From JAPOUP01 sp026708635 (GTDB taxonomy: Bacteria > Pseudomonadota > Alphaproteobacteria > Rhodobacterales > Rhodobacteraceae): 64,000 nucleotides of DNA. The stretch covers positions 2,914,001-2,978,000 of the forward strand of contig OZ241336.1 in NCBI GenBank assembly GCA_965200115.1. The letters run 5' to 3'. A program made the position numbers and the translations under genes. Below, piece by piece: positions 1-9,021 of this stretch; position 1 is the stretch's first letter, and the number at the start of each line of letters is the position of its first letter. The notes under the pieces were generated by a model. That model searched no databases and had not been told where the DNA came from. It saw only the letters and a list, made by a program, of their open reading frames with translations.

Positions 1-930
1 ACGAAAGCCGCGAAGGATCTTGATGAGCAACTAGTCGATGGTAGCGGCGCGATCAACGGGCCAGACGGCACCGCAATGCAGCTTTCCGAGGCCGGTGATA
101 ACGTTCTGTTCCACGGGAACAGCCGTCCCGACGGCGCGAAAAACTTCAGGAACGCGGACGTGAATGGCGAGACGCTGTTAGCCGATGGCAACGATCTAGC
201 TAAGAGCGATCAAGGAGCTGTAGTCACGGCTAACGGCACTGATTTGGGTATCGCCGGTATTCCCGCCGGACAGTTCGTCTGCGTGAGCGCCAGCGGCTGC
301 GCGGCGGTCGAAAGCGGCAAGGAGATCGGGGACGGCTGGCGTTATATCGTCGGGAGTGGAAATAACCCAGGGCATTGGTACGTCAAGGAAGGAACCTCCT
401 ACGGTGCGATTGCATATCTTGAATGGGGCATGTGGATCGACACCGGAGCTAGCGACAATCAGCGAATTCAGTCATGGGCCGGACCGGGTTCTGGATCAGA
501 CGGTGGTGTAACTCGTGGCACCTTCACCGAAAATGATGATCTTGACGGAACGGCAACCTACGAGGGCGAGGCCGAGGGGCTTTCGACGTTCAGGGCGTCG
601 ACCGGCGGCGCGGACCCGGCGGCGGTAAGGTCAGGCCATTTCACGGCGGACGTCAAGCTGGAGGCGACTTTCGACGGCACCAATTCGAAGCTGGAGGGCA
701 TGATTGACGGTTTCGACGGTCCTGCGGTGAACACCGGATGGAAAATCGAAATCGAGGAAGGCACCCTTAGTGCGGGCGGCACCGGCGCCTCGCTCCCCAC
801 CGTCAAGGGTGGCGGACGCTTCACCCATCAAACCTACGGTGAGGATGGCCAGCGTCCGACGGGCATCGTTGGACAGTTCGGCAAGAACTTTTCCGACGGC
901 GCGGTCGCGGGCGTCTATCACGCCGACTGA
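1..930 (+). CDS. TbpB-like beta-barrel surface protein, 5'-truncated by window edge
   Basis: The frame is open from the first base, so the start codon and any lipoprotein signal lie upstream; 309 residues are visible. The last ~150 residues carry the Gly-rich strand pattern seen in transferrin-binding-protein-B-like (B/D barrel) lipoproteins: GTATYEGEAEG, FTADVKLEATF, a DGFDG turn and a terminal AVAGVYHAD. The upstream part (with a Cys pair around FVCVSASGC and the Trp/Gly-rich HWYVKEGTSYG) is not assignable. The same C-terminal barrel recurs in the next two genes, so this is the first visible member of a tandem paralogous set in the same orientation. The likely location is the outer membrane surface; ligand unknown. 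A strong GC hairpin follows the stop. Confidence 0.6.
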   Translation, partial: TKAAKDLDEQLVDGSGAINGPDGTAMQLSEAGDNVLFHGNSRPDGAKNFRNADVNGETLLADGNDLAKSDQGAVVTANGTDLGIAGIPAGQFVCVSASGCAAVESGKEIGDGWRYIVGSGNNPGHWYVKEGTSYGAIAYLEWGMWIDTGASDNQRIQSWAGPGSGSDGGVTRGTFTENDDLDGTATYEGEAEGLSTFRASTGGADPAAVRSGHFTADVKLEATFDGTNSKLEGMIDGFDGPAVNTGWKIEIEEGTLSAGGTGASLPTVKGGGRFTHQTYGEDGQRPTGIVGQFGKNFSDGAVAGVYHAD

Positions 931-959
931 TCTTTCCCGTCACTGACGGATGGCAGACC

Positions 960-987
960 GGCCCCCGGCGAGCGATCGCCGGGGGCC
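960..987 (+). terminator. GC-rich hairpin after the first lipoprotein gene
   Basis: A perfect 11-bp stem (GGCCCCCGGCG / CGCCGGGGGCC) with a 6-nt loop lies 30 bp after the stop. There is no clear T-tract, so intrinsic termination is plausible but not certain. Confidence 0.4.
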
Positions 988-1060
988 ATCCCCCCGGACA
1001 CCGAAAGACCGACGGACCCGACCCGGCCCCGCCGCGAAGCGGGCGACTCCGGAAACGGTC

Positions 1061-1088
1061 CCCGAGATACACATCCCGAGATACACAT
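1061..1088 (+). repeat. tandem 14-bp duplication before the second lipoprotein gene
   Basis: CCCGAGATACACAT occurs twice in immediate succession (1061-1074 and 1075-1088), followed by AAGGAG and the GTG start at 1101. The duplication sits in the 5' untranslated region and could change ribosome access or simply be a slippage product. Confidence 0.6.
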
Positions 1089-1100
1089 AAGGAGCGCGAC

Positions 1101-2627
1101 GTGAGACGACCCCTGACACCAGCCGCATTCCCCGCCGTGGCCCTGGCCCTGGCCCTCGCGCTCTCCGGATGCGGGGGCGGTGGCGGGAATCCCGACCCCA
1201 ACACCCGAGGCGACGCGAACGTCACGCCGGAGGTCTCGTTCTCCGGGACCGCGGCGAGCGTGGCGGAGGACGGAACGCCCGCGATAACCGTGACCCTGAG
1301 CCGCGCGCCGGCCGAGGACGTCACGCTGAACTTCACGATAGGCGGCGACGCCGGCGGCGGCGACTACACGGGGATTTCCGGCGCTTCGGGCACGGTGACG
1401 GTCCGCGCCGGCGAGACGTCCGTCACGATCCCGGTCACGATCACCGACGACGGCGCGAACGAGCCAACGGAAACGCTTGTCCTAACCCTCGCCGCGGGTG
1501 ACGGCTACACGCTCGGTAGCGATGACACAACGTTCACCCTGACGATCACCGATGACGACCCCGCGCCAAGTTCCGGCGGTGGCGGTGGCGGAAGCGGTGG
1601 TACCCCCTCCGGCGGCGGCGGCGGAAACGGCGGCGGCGGCGATGGGAGTGGCAACGGAGGCGATGGCAACGGGAATGGCAACGGCGGTGACATGACCGGT
1701 GGGGGCGGCGATGATCTTCTGGTGGGGGAGAACTTGGCGGCGTTCAACAGAGTGATTGGTGCCGAAGTGAAGGCGCTAGAGACCGCCCTCCGGGGTCTGC
1801 CTTGCTATACGGAGTGCGGACGCATCAAGAAGCTGATCGTGGATGGGGCCAAAGACCGCATGCCGCTTACGGAGGACCAACTTGACATGGAGTTGGCTTC
1901 CAGTCGCGGTGAGCAATGGGCCAATGAACTGGAAGCCCTTCGAACAAACCTGGAAGCATCCATTGGATCGCTTGAGGGTAGAGAGACCGCGCCATATCAG
2001 CCTCCCGCTCCCGCCATCGCCACAGCGGTCAAGGCGGCGGGCGCGGCCCGGGGCGGTTTTGTCGAGGGCGTGAACAAAATCGCCAGCGACTTTGACGGAT
2101 CGGACAAATGGGGCGTCTGGATAAAGGAGGGCGACCCTAGCGCCCTGCGGTACTGGCTTAGCCCTGACATGGGAGCAAGTCCGGTCAGAGCGGGCGACCG
2201 TGACGGTTTCTTCGGAGATTACGACGGGTCGGCGGAATATTCAGGTACCCTGAATGGATACGCGCACCATGATGACGGGGGCACGGTACGGGCCGAGAAG
2301 TTCAGCGCGGATATCAGGCTTGACGCGATGTTCGACGCTGGCGACGGCGACACGGCGGGGATCACGGGCACCGTTTCCGGCTTCGCCGGAGTAGGTGGCT
2401 ACTCGCCCCCGGGCTGGGGAGACGTGACCCTGAACGACGACTACACGGCACAGGGCGCGGGAACGGCATCTGACGCGTCGGGCTACTGGTCGCCGGATTA
2501 CGTTTACGGCGTGACCGGGACCGAGGGAAGCCGAAGACCTCGCGGCATACGGGGAGTGGTCGGCCTGGAGTTCGGGGGCGAAAGCCCCGGCGCGGCCGCC
2601 GGCGTGTTCGACGCGGCCAGGCAGTAG
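1101..2627 (+). CDS. modular lipoprotein: Calx-beta-like domain + TbpB-like barrel
   Basis: 508 residues from a GTG start preceded by AAGGAG. An N-terminal lipoprotein signal ends in the lipobox LSGC (Cys24), so the protein should be lipid-anchored. Residues ~41-152 look like a Calx-beta domain (SVAEDGTPAITVTLS, GDYTG, VTIPVTITDDGANEPTETL, ending FTLTITDDD). A long Gly/Asn linker (~155-205) follows, then a helical stretch with a Cys pair (LPCYTECGR), and a C-terminal TbpB-like barrel (AEYSGTLNGYA, FSADIRLDAMFDAG, GITGTVSGF, terminal GAAAGVFDA). It lies in tandem with two related genes. Calx-beta repeats usually mediate Ca-dependent stability or adhesion; the ligand here is unknown. Domain calls are by eye. 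Confidence 0.8.
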   Translation: MRRPLTPAAFPAVALALALALSGCGGGGGNPDPNTRGDANVTPEVSFSGTAASVAEDGTPAITVTLSRAPAEDVTLNFTIGGDAGGGDYTGISGASGTVTVRAGETSVTIPVTITDDGANEPTETLVLTLAAGDGYTLGSDDTTFTLTITDDDPAPSSGGGGGGSGGTPSGGGGGNGGGGDGSGNGGDGNGNGNGGDMTGGGGDDLLVGENLAAFNRVIGAEVKALETALRGLPCYTECGRIKKLIVDGAKDRMPLTEDQLDMELASSRGEQWANELEALRTNLEASIGSLEGRETAPYQPPAPAIATAVKAAGAARGGFVEGVNKIASDFDGSDKWGVWIKEGDPSALRYWLSPDMGASPVRAGDRDGFFGDYDGSAEYSGTLNGYAHHDDGGTVRAEKFSADIRLDAMFDAGDGDTAGITGTVSGFAGVGGYSPPGWGDVTLNDDYTAQGAGTASDASGYWSPDYVYGVTGTEGSRRPRGIRGVVGLEFGGESPGAAAGVFDAARQ

Positions 2628-2660
2628 GCCCCGCGCTCCCGCTGGCGTGAACCGACTGGC

Positions 2661-2693
2661 GGGCGGCCCCCGGGTTTTGGGCCGCTCCCCCTT
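2661..2693 (+). terminator. hairpin between lipoprotein genes 2 and 3
   Basis: GCGGCCC (2663-2669) pairs with GGGCCGC (2679-2685) around a short loop and is followed by a C-run and TTTT. It is located between the stop at 2627 and the next start at 2727, suggesting each lipoprotein gene may be its own unit. Confidence 0.35.
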
Positions 2694-2726
2694 TTCCCAA
2701 GAGGCGTCATTGAAAGGAGAGGACCG

Positions 2727-4439
2727 ATGATACGTTTTGGAACGATGGCGGCGGCGCTGGCGGCGCTGGCCGTTCTCGCGGGATGCGGCGGCGGGGGATT
2801 CGCTCCCCCCGCGAGGTCCGGCGACACTGGCGTCACCCCCGGAAACACGGGAAACACCGGCAATACGGGCAATAACGGCAACAATGGAAACGCCGGCAAC
2901 GGCGGAGACCCCGCTCCGGCCCCCGACACGACCGACGCCACGCACGGCAGCCTTAGCATCGCCATCTCCCGGGGAGACGCGGCGGAGGTTCGGCGGCTCA
3001 TCAGGGCCGGCGCAAACCCGAACCAGCCCGACGAGGTCACGGGCACGCACCTGCACTTCGCGGCCACTCTTGGAACGGAACGCCCCGCCTCGGGTGGAGG
3101 GGACAGGGTGGCCGTCGTGCGGGAGCTTCTCGCGGGCGGCGCGAATCCGAACTCACGCTCTCCCCAGGTGCTCAACAATACGCCACTGCACAACATTGTC
3201 GCCGCCGTAGTGAACCTGATTATCGACGTTACGGGAACCCGGGCCTCCATCATAGACAATCCGGATGAAACCCTTGTGAGGCAGGGGCTTGAAATAGTCC
3301 GCCTGCTGCTTGACGCGGGCGCGGACCCGAACGCCCGCGACTCCGGCGGCAACACGTCCCTTGGCGCGGTCGCCGCTTTTTCGGAAACGAACGTATACCA
3401 GCGGCTGCGGAACGTCTTCCAGAACGCCGGCGGCAGTAGCAACGGGAACGGCAACAACGCCGGGAACAACGGCAACGGCGGCCAGACCTGCCCCGCCGGA
3501 CAGACCGGCACGCCGCCGAACTGCCGGTCCGGGAACTCCCAGGCCCAGCGCGGACCGGGCCACACCGACACGCTCGGCGGCGCACGGGCCGCCCTGGCCG
3601 CCCTCGACGGACAGGCCCGCCGATTGATCCCGATCTATGCCTCCGCCAGTTGCCATACGGGATCCGAAAGCGGAACCTGCAACACCCGGAACAGGGTGCC
3701 GACCATCGGTGTCTCGAACGCCGGACTCAGGCATCCCGGCAACATGGGCTGGGCCGTCCCCACCGACGTCGGCCCCTACCGCCAGTTCGTCGGCCGGTTC
3801 CGTGACGGTACCGGGGACACATACGGCGCATGGGGCGAGTGGTCCTACGCCTACACGGCGAGGGGCGGAGTCGAAAACCTGCGAAGCAACAGCACGACCA
3901 CCCGGAGACACGGAACCGCCATAGGGTCCGGCGGATGCGACAATGCCGACTATGGCTGCTCCGCGTTCTACGCCCTCGCGAACCACGGCGGCCTTCTCTA
4001 CGGGGGAACGCCGGCCGGAACGGCGACATACGAAGGCCGGACCCGGGCCGTAATCCTGAGGGCGGACGCGGGAGCGGTAGGGGATCAGGCGGTCATCGCG
4101 TGGGGAGGAATCTACTCCGGAGACACCACGCTCACCGCGGACTTTGACCGCAGCTCCGTCAACGCCCGTTTTCACGACTTCACTGGAAGCGAGCCGGAAC
4201 TCCGGAACGGAATCACCTTCTCCGGCATTCCCCTCATAGGTTCCGACGGACAGTTCCGGCAGGATACGGGCGGGCGGTACATTAACGGAGCCTTTTTCGG
4301 ACCCGACGGCACGGAGGCGGCGGGAACGTGGTACGTCGACGGCACCACGCCGACCCGACAGGCCTGCGGGGCGGGTGGCAACAGTCAGTGCAACGATGGC
4401 CACGTCATCATCGGTTCGTTCGTGACGACGGGCCAATAG
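2727..4439 (+). CDS. modular lipoprotein: ankyrin repeats + TbpB-like barrel
   Basis: 570 residues, ATG preceded by AAAGGAGAGG. The signal sequence ends with lipobox LAGC (Cys20). A low-complexity Asn-Gly-Thr linker (about 30-60) leads into ankyrin-type repeats: AEVRRLIRAGANPNQPD, VVRELLAGGANPNSRS, IVRLLLDAGADPNARDSGG, roughly residues 70-215. A second Asn-Gly linker with TCPAGQTGTPPNC separates this from a ~280-residue C-terminal region ending in the TbpB-like pattern (AGTATYEGRTRAVIL, TLTADFD, GGRYINGAFFG, GTWYV). The C-terminal region shares its plan with the two upstream genes while the N-terminal module differs, suggesting module swapping. Ankyrin repeats on an exported lipoprotein suggest protein binding, possibly to host proteins; that is inference. 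Confidence 0.8.
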   Translation: MIRFGTMAAALAALAVLAGCGGGGFAPPARSGDTGVTPGNTGNTGNTGNNGNNGNAGNGGDPAPAPDTTDATHGSLSIAISRGDAAEVRRLIRAGANPNQPDEVTGTHLHFAATLGTERPASGGGDRVAVVRELLAGGANPNSRSPQVLNNTPLHNIVAAVVNLIIDVTGTRASIIDNPDETLVRQGLEIVRLLLDAGADPNARDSGGNTSLGAVAAFSETNVYQRLRNVFQNAGGSSNGNGNNAGNNGNGGQTCPAGQTGTPPNCRSGNSQAQRGPGHTDTLGGARAALAALDGQARRLIPIYASASCHTGSESGTCNTRNRVPTIGVSNAGLRHPGNMGWAVPTDVGPYRQFVGRFRDGTGDTYGAWGEWSYAYTARGGVENLRSNSTTTRRHGTAIGSGGCDNADYGCSAFYALANHGGLLYGGTPAGTATYEGRTRAVILRADAGAVGDQAVIAWGGIYSGDTTLTADFDRSSVNARFHDFTGSEPELRNGITFSGIPLIGSDGQFRQDTGGRYINGAFFGPDGTEAAGTWYVDGTTPTRQACGAGGNSQCNDGHVIIGSFVTTGQ

Positions 4440-4453
4440 TGTGATGAACGTCC

Positions 4454-4477
4454 GGGGGCGGCCTCTGGGACGCCCCC
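4454..4477 (+). terminator. hairpin after the third lipoprotein gene
   Basis: GGGGGCG (4454-4460) and CGCCCCC (4471-4477) form a 7-bp stem with a 10-nt loop, 15 bp after the stop. Only TTC follows, so this is a weak terminator candidate closing the lipoprotein cluster. Confidence 0.35.
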
Positions 4478-4506
4478 TTCAGCGACAGGGGCGAAAGGAG
4501 GTGGAG

Positions 4507-4718
4507 ATGCCCGATGACATACCCATAACGGTTAACGAGCTGCGCGCGTGGAAAAATGTGGGGACAATACCGTTTTCATCGCGATGGCACGCGGCCACGC
4601 CAGGTATCTCGAACGCGCGCTAAAGGAATACATGGAAACGGAGAACAACGCTGAGCGCACGAGAGAGCTATGTCAGGAACTGCTTGACCGGATGGACGAG
4701 TGCCTTCCGCGGTCCTGA
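4507..4718 (+). pseudogene. small ORFan with a frameshift at an A-run
   Basis: A start at 4507 with a strong AAAGGAGG ribosome site opens a frame (MPDDIPITVNELRAWKN...) that stops at 4623 after 38 residues. At the five-A run 4552-4556 a one-base slip backward (or one missing A) continues as ...KKCGDNTVFIAMARGHARYLE... and on to RMDECLPRS, stop at 4716-4718. The joined product would be 70 residues, charged and helical. The good ribosome site and the natural look of the second half argue that the ancestral gene ran through both frames. It could be a mutation, a sequencing indel in a homopolymer or programmed slippage. No family was recognised. Confidence 0.5.
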
Positions 4719-4734
4719 GCGGCGGCAGGGCTTA

Positions 4735-4956
4735 GTGGAGGGAACCGCCGTTCTGGAGGAGCGAATGAAGACGGTGCGGGCGGAAAACGAGACTCTGAGG
4801 GCGGATCTCGCCGCGACCATGTCCGGGATGCGGACCGACATGGCCGCGCGGGAAACCCGCATACTGCTGTGGGTCGCCGGGATGATCGGCCTCGCCGTCG
4901 CCGTACTCGGCTTCGGACTTGCCTTCCTCGGATTCTTGATCGGACTGCCCAGCTAG
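4735..4956 (+). CDS. small coiled-coil protein with one C-terminal membrane segment
   Basis: Start uncertain: GTG 4735, ATG 4765 (after GGAGG) and ATG 4684 are all in frame; 4735 avoids overlap with the preceding small gene. The product has a charged heptad-like coil (VLEERMKTVRAENETLRADL, then MSGMRTDMAARE) followed by one hydrophobic segment (ILLWVAGMIGLAVAVLGFG and on to the C-terminus). This architecture is shared with XhlA/holin-like and other short coiled-coil anchor proteins, often encoded near prophage or accessory DNA. A related coiled-coil fragment lies at 25631-25834 on the other strand. Function unknown. Confidence 0.55.
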   Translation: MEGTAVLEERMKTVRAENETLRADLAATMSGMRTDMAARETRILLWVAGMIGLAVAVLGFGLAFLGFLIGLPS

Positions 4957-5124
4957 CTTCTGGCCCGCGGGGCGGTCCCGGGGCGTGGATGGTCGCGAGC
5001 CGCTACGGCTGCGGCCAGAAACCGAAACGATACCTGCGGGACTCCGAAAGAAGTGGCGGGCGCGGCCCGAAACGATCGGAAAGAAGGGCCCCGCCGTGCG
5101 ATGACGGACCCGCGGTGTCATTGA

Positions 5125-5527
5125 ATGTTAGATACGATCACTTTGGAGATTCGGGTTATACGCTTGGATAATCCCTGGCTACCTATGGCACTGGAAAATC
5201 TCAACGGATGCGTCGGTTCCGCACAAAATGACGGACTGGTGCCGCCGACGAAACCTGCCATCGAAAAATCCCGAACGTTTCTGGAACTTCTTGCCAAGCG
5301 TATCTGTTTCGAGCCGGATATCTATCCAATGGGCGAGGCCGGTGTCGCGATTGATTTTTGCGCGGCTGACGGCGGGAGCAATGTCCTGTTCGTCGTGGAC
5401 GATGACGGATCGGCCGCGGTGTTCCTTGTGCGTTGACGGGGATGGGGATTCCTATGGTCGAGTCGATGACGCCACGGATTTTCAGAATGATGCCGTTGAC
5501 CTGCTGAGCGGGGCGGGCATCACCTAG
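5125..5527 (+). pseudogene. ORFan with a probable +1 frameshift near its 3' end
   Basis: The frame starting at 5125 (or ATG 5185) encodes ~100 residues ending GGSNVLFVVDDDGSAAVFLVR, stop at 5434-5436. Skipping one base at about 5428 lets the sequence continue as FLCVDGDGDSYGRVDDATD and on to DLLSGAGIT, stop at 5525-5527. The acidic, glycine-rich continuation fits the preceding strand pattern much better than an immediate stop. The layout (N-terminal helical part, then a YP...GGVAIDF-like strand pair) resembles a diffuse group of uncharacterised ~130-residue proteins, but I cannot name a family. Together with 4507-4718 it suggests gene decay here. Confidence 0.45.
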
Positions 5528-5942
5528 TGGCAGGTCGTCCCTCAAAGACGGTTTCCTGAATGCGCCACCGGCCTGGGTGGTCGTGTAGGGCCGCGAACCC
5601 CGGAAGCGACACGATGCGGCCCGTAAGCGGTGTAAACGAACCTCCGAATCGCCCCCTTTCGGGTGAAAGGAAATTCGGCTCCCTAGGAACAGCCGTTGCG
5701 GTTCGCCCCGACAGCGCGGGACGGGAGTTTGTCCCGGGCGTACGCCGCCGCGGTGTCGCGGACCATCCGTTCCCTATCCGTCAACCGCGCGTCGACGCAA
5801 AATGGATCGGCCCGATCGAGCGCCGCCGGCTCGGCCCTCGCCTGTTCGGGAGTGACCGCTTGGTGGTGTGGATCCCCAGGCGTCGGGATCCTCCCGGATC
5901 CATGAACGACGTTTCGGGGAGATAAACTTTCCACGCTGGAAT
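5528..5942. other. gap without a convincing gene
   Basis: About 415 bases between the accessory island and the aromatic-acid operon. Open frames exist on both strands, but their products are Arg/Pro-rich and lack ribosome sites. The right end leads into the palindrome and promoter at 5943-5979. Confidence 0.5.
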
Positions 5943-5979
5943 TTTCAAGCTTGAAATAAATTGGGATTGCCGTTAGGCT
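5943..5979 (+). promoter_or_regulatory. promoter with overlapping palindromic operator for the aromatic-acid operon
   Basis: TTTCAAG/CTTGAAA is a perfect 14-bp palindrome (5943-5956). Its right half supplies a -35 box TTGAAA (5951-5956), followed after exactly 17 bp by TAGGCT (5974-5979) as a -10. The first gene starts at 6011. A palindrome over the -35 box suits repression by the MarR-family protein encoded at 9018-9494, with release by an aryl-CoA or the free acid. The regulator assignment is inference; the sequence elements are seen directly. Confidence 0.45.
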
Positions 5980-6010
5980 GGATCCCGAATCGTTGCGGGG
6001 AAAGGTCCAG

Positions 6011-8305
6011 ATGCGTGTCGCTTGTCTCGGCGGTGGGCCCGCGGGGCTGTATTTCGCTATCTCGATGAAGCTGCGCGACCCAGGCCACGAGGTCGTCGTC
6101 ATCGAACGCAACGGGCCGGATGACACCTTCGGCTGGGGCGTGGTCCTGTCTGACGAAACGCTCGACAATATGGCGGCCAATGACCCAAAGAGCGCGCGGG
6201 CCGTTCGCGCGAACTTCGCCTATTGGGATGACGTCGCGCTCCATTTCAGGGGCGAGAGACTGGTGTCCTCGGGCCATGGGTTCTGCGGCATCGGCCGCAG
6301 GGCGCTGCTGGTTCTGCTGCAGCGGCGCGCGCGTGAACTGGGGGTTGACCTGCGCTTCGGGACGGAGGCTGACAGCGCCGCGATTTACGCCGCCGACCAT
6401 GACCTGGTCGTGGCGAGTGATGGCCTGAACTCAAGGACCCGGGCCCTTTACTCGGATGTATTCAGGCCCGAGATTGACGAGCGGCTCTGCCGGTTTGTCT
6501 GGCTAGGCACGCACCAGCGGTTCAATGACGCGTTCACCTTTATTTTCGAGGAGACTGACAGGGGCTGGGTCTGGGCGCACGCCTACCAGTTCGACAGCGA
6601 GACCGCGACGTTCATCGTCGAGTGTTCGCAGTCCACGTTTGACGCCTATGGATTCGCCGACATGAGCCAGTCCGAGAGCGTCGCGGTCTGCGAGGGGATC
6701 TTCAGGGATCATCTTGACGGTCACGGCCTGATGACCAATGCCGACCATATCCGGGGTTCCGCATGGCTTCGCTTTCCGCGGGTGCTCTGCGGGAAATGGC
6801 ATCACGGAAACGTCGTTCTGCTCGGTGACGCGGCGGCCTCCGCGCATTTCTCGATAGGGTCCGGGACGAAACTCGCGCTGGAATCCGCCGTGGCGCTCGC
6901 CGACCTGCTCCACTCCGAGGCTGACAGGGACGCCGCGTTCGCCCGCTATCAGGAGGATCGGAGGCTCGAGGTCCTGCGCCTGCAGTCGGCGGCCCGCAAC
7001 TCGCTTGAATGGTTTGAGACGGTCGAGCGGTATTTCGGTCTGGACCCCGTGCAACTGAATTACTCCATGCTGACGCGCAGCCAGCGTATCAGCCACGAGA
7101 ACCTGCGCGCGCGTGACGGGGCGTGGCTGGAAAGCGCCGAACGCTGGTTCATGACCCAGGCGGGAGCGCCGGAGGACGCGCCGCCGCGCGCGCCCATGTT
7201 CGCGCCCTTCCGGCTGCGGGACATGGCGCTAAAGAACCGGATCGTCGTCTCGCCGATGGCGCAGTACAAGGCTGAGGACGGATGCCCGACGGACTGGCAC
7301 CTGATCCATTATGGCGAACGGGCCAAGGGCGGGGCGGGGCTGGTCTATACCGAGATGACCTGCGTGAGCCCCGAAGGGCGGATCACGCCCGGCTGTCCGG
7401 GTCTTTACGCGCCGGAGCATGAGACGGCATGGTCGCGACTCACCGACTTTGTCCATAGCGAGACCGACGCCAAAATCTGCTGCCAGATCGGTCATTCGGG
7501 GCGCAAGGGTTCCACCCGGCTGGGGTGGGACATGATGGACGCGCCACTGCCCGAAGGCAATTGGGACCTGGTCAGCGCATCGGCGATCCCCTGGTCGCGG
7601 TGCAGTGCGACGCCGCGTGAAATCACCCGCGCCGAAATGGACCGGATCAGGGATGAGTTCGCGGCCAGCGCGCGGATGGCGGCGCGGGCTGGGTTCGATA
7701 TGATCGAGCTTCACGCCGCCCATGGCTATCTGGTTTCGTCCTTCGTGTCGCCGGTGTCCAACGTTCGGACGGATGACTATGGCGGATCGCTCGAAAACCG
7801 CCTGCGCTGGCCTTTGGAGGTCTTCGCGGCGATGCGCGCCGTCTGGCCGGAAGCAAAACCCATGTCCGTACGCATCTCCGCCAATGACTGGGTGGGAGAG
7901 ACCGGCGTAACCCCGGAGGACGCGGTCGAAATCGCCCGCCAGTTCACGGAGGCGGGCGCTGACCTGATAGACGTTTCGTCCGGGCAGACAACGATAGAGG
8001 CGAAACCCGTCTACGGCCGCATGTTCCAGACGCCGTTCTCCGACCGTATCCGAAACGACGCGGGAATCAGGACCATGGCGGTCGGCAACATCTATGAGGC
8101 CGATCACGCGAACTCGATCCTGATGGCGGGCCGCGCGGATTTGGTCGCCGTGGGACGGCCCCATCTCGCGGATCCCTACTGGACCCTGCGCGAGGCCGTC
8201 AGGATCGGTGACAGGTCGGCGCCCGACTGGCCCCAGCCCTATCTCGCGGGCCGGGACCAGGCGTGGCGTCTCGCCGACCGCGAAGCAGAGGCCATCCGCG
8301 CATGA
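6011..8305 (+). CDS. aromatic-CoA FAD monooxygenase / Old Yellow Enzyme fusion (2-aminobenzoyl-CoA monooxygenase/reductase type)
   Basis: 764 residues from ATG 6011 (GGGGAAAGG upstream; a TTG at 5993 is less likely). Residues 1-~390 form an FAD aromatic hydroxylase: nucleotide-binding GGGPAGLY at the start, the [10 protein letters not shown] segment and the [17 protein letters not shown] motif. From ~395 an Old Yellow Enzyme TIM barrel follows ([45 protein letters not shown]). This fusion is known for 2-aminobenzoyl-CoA monooxygenase/reductase of Azoarcus evansii, which hydroxylates and then reduces the ring, and for salicylyl-CoA 5-hydroxylases. The beta-oxidation genes downstream and the lack of a gentisate dioxygenase favour the aminobenzoyl-CoA role. 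First gene of a long operon. Confidence 0.85.
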   Translation: MRVACLGGGPAGLYFAISMKLRDPGHEVVVIERNGPDDTFGWGVVLSDETLDNMAANDPKSARAVRANFAYWDDVALHFRGERLVSSGHGFCGIGRRALLVLLQRRARELGVDLRFGTEADSAAIYAADHDLVVASDGLNSRTRALYSDVFRPEIDERLCRFVWLGTHQRFNDAFTFIFEETDRGWVWAHAYQFDSETATFIVECSQSTFDAYGFADMSQSESVAVCEGIFRDHLDGHGLMTNADHIRGSAWLRFPRVLCGKWHHGNVVLLGDAAASAHFSIGSGTKLALESAVALADLLHSEADRDAAFARYQEDRRLEVLRLQSAARNSLEWFETVERYFGLDPVQLNYSMLTRSQRISHENLRARDGAWLESAERWFMTQAGAPEDAPPRAPMFAPFRLRDMALKNRIVVSPMAQYKAEDGCPTDWHLIHYGERAKGGAGLVYTEMTCVSPEGRITPGCPGLYAPEHETAWSRLTDFVHSETDAKICCQIGHSGRKGSTRLGWDMMDAPLPEGNWDLVSASAIPWSRCSATPREITRAEMDRIRDEFAASARMAARAGFDMIELHAAHGYLVSSFVSPVSNVRTDDYGGSLENRLRWPLEVFAAMRAVWPEAKPMSVRISANDWVGETGVTPEDAVEIARQFTEAGADLIDVSSGQTTIEAKPVYGRMFQTPFSDRIRNDAGIRTMAVGNIYEADHANSILMAGRADLVAVGRPHLADPYWTLREAVRIGDRSAPDWPQPYLAGRDQAWRLADREAEAIRA

Positions 8306-9021
8306 GGCGGGTGCTGGTCACCGGCGGCGGGACCGGTATCGGCCGCGCCGTCGCCCACGCCTTTTGCGACGCGGGCGACGCCGTCACGATCGCCGGACGG
8401 CGGCTGGCGGCCCTGGATAACGCCGCGCGGGATCGGGACATCACCCGCCGCGTCGCCGATGTCACCGATGAGGCGGAGGTCGAAGCGCTCTTTGACAGCC
8501 CCTATGATATCGTGATCGCCAACGCGGGGCGGGGGGCGCCGGGCAAGCTGGCCAAAACCTCGCTGGACAACTGGAACGCGACCCTGGCCGTCAACCTGAC
8601 CGGCACCTTTCTGACCTTCAGGGCGGCGCTCTCCGGCATGGGCGCCGGCGGCCGCCTGATCGCCATCGCCTCGACGGCGGCGCTCAAGGGCAACGCATCG
8701 GTTCCGGCCTACACGGCGGCGAAGCATGGCGTGCTGGGGCTGGTCCGTTCCGTGGCCCTGGACGTGGCGAAAGACGGCATCACCTGCAACGCGATCTGCC
8801 CCGGCTTTACCGATACCGATCTGGCCGGGACGGCCATCTCAGGTCTGATGAAACGGTTCGGCGTGGATCGTGAACGGGCGACGGGCATGGTGGTTTCGGG
8901 CAATCCGCAGGGGCGGCTCGTCGACCCAGCCGAGGTGGCCGCCACGGCGGTGTTTCTGGCTTCCAGGCGGGCCGCGTCCATCAACGGACACGCCCTGTCG
9001 GTGTCGGGAGGGGAAATATGA
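8302..9021 (+). CDS. SDR-family NAD(P)-dependent oxidoreductase
   Basis: 239 residues; ATG 8302 overlaps the previous stop (ATGA). The Rossmann start is [18 protein letters not shown], followed by the NAG motif (IANAGRG), the catalytic Ser in IASTAALKG and YTAAK. The C-terminus ends with the usual SVSGGEI segment. In this context it probably oxidises a hydroxyacyl-CoA or a ring alcohol formed after dearomatisation. Translational coupling on both sides places it firmly in the operon. Substrate is inferred. Confidence 0.8.
   Translation: MRRVLVTGGGTGIGRAVAHAFCDAGDAVTIAGRRLAALDNAARDRDITRRVADVTDEAEVEALFDSPYDIVIANAGRGAPGKLAKTSLDNWNATLAVNLTGTFLTFRAALSGMGAGGRLIAIASTAALKGNASVPAYTAAKHGVLGLVRSVALDVAKDGITCNAICPGFTDTDLAGTAISGLMKRFGVDRERATGMVVSGNPQGRLVDPAEVAATAVFLASRRAASINGHALSVSGGEI

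Noticed and set aside
5560..5925. 121-codon plus-strand frame before the aromatic-acid operon
   Set aside because: Low-complexity basic product without ribosome site; overlaps nothing conserved.
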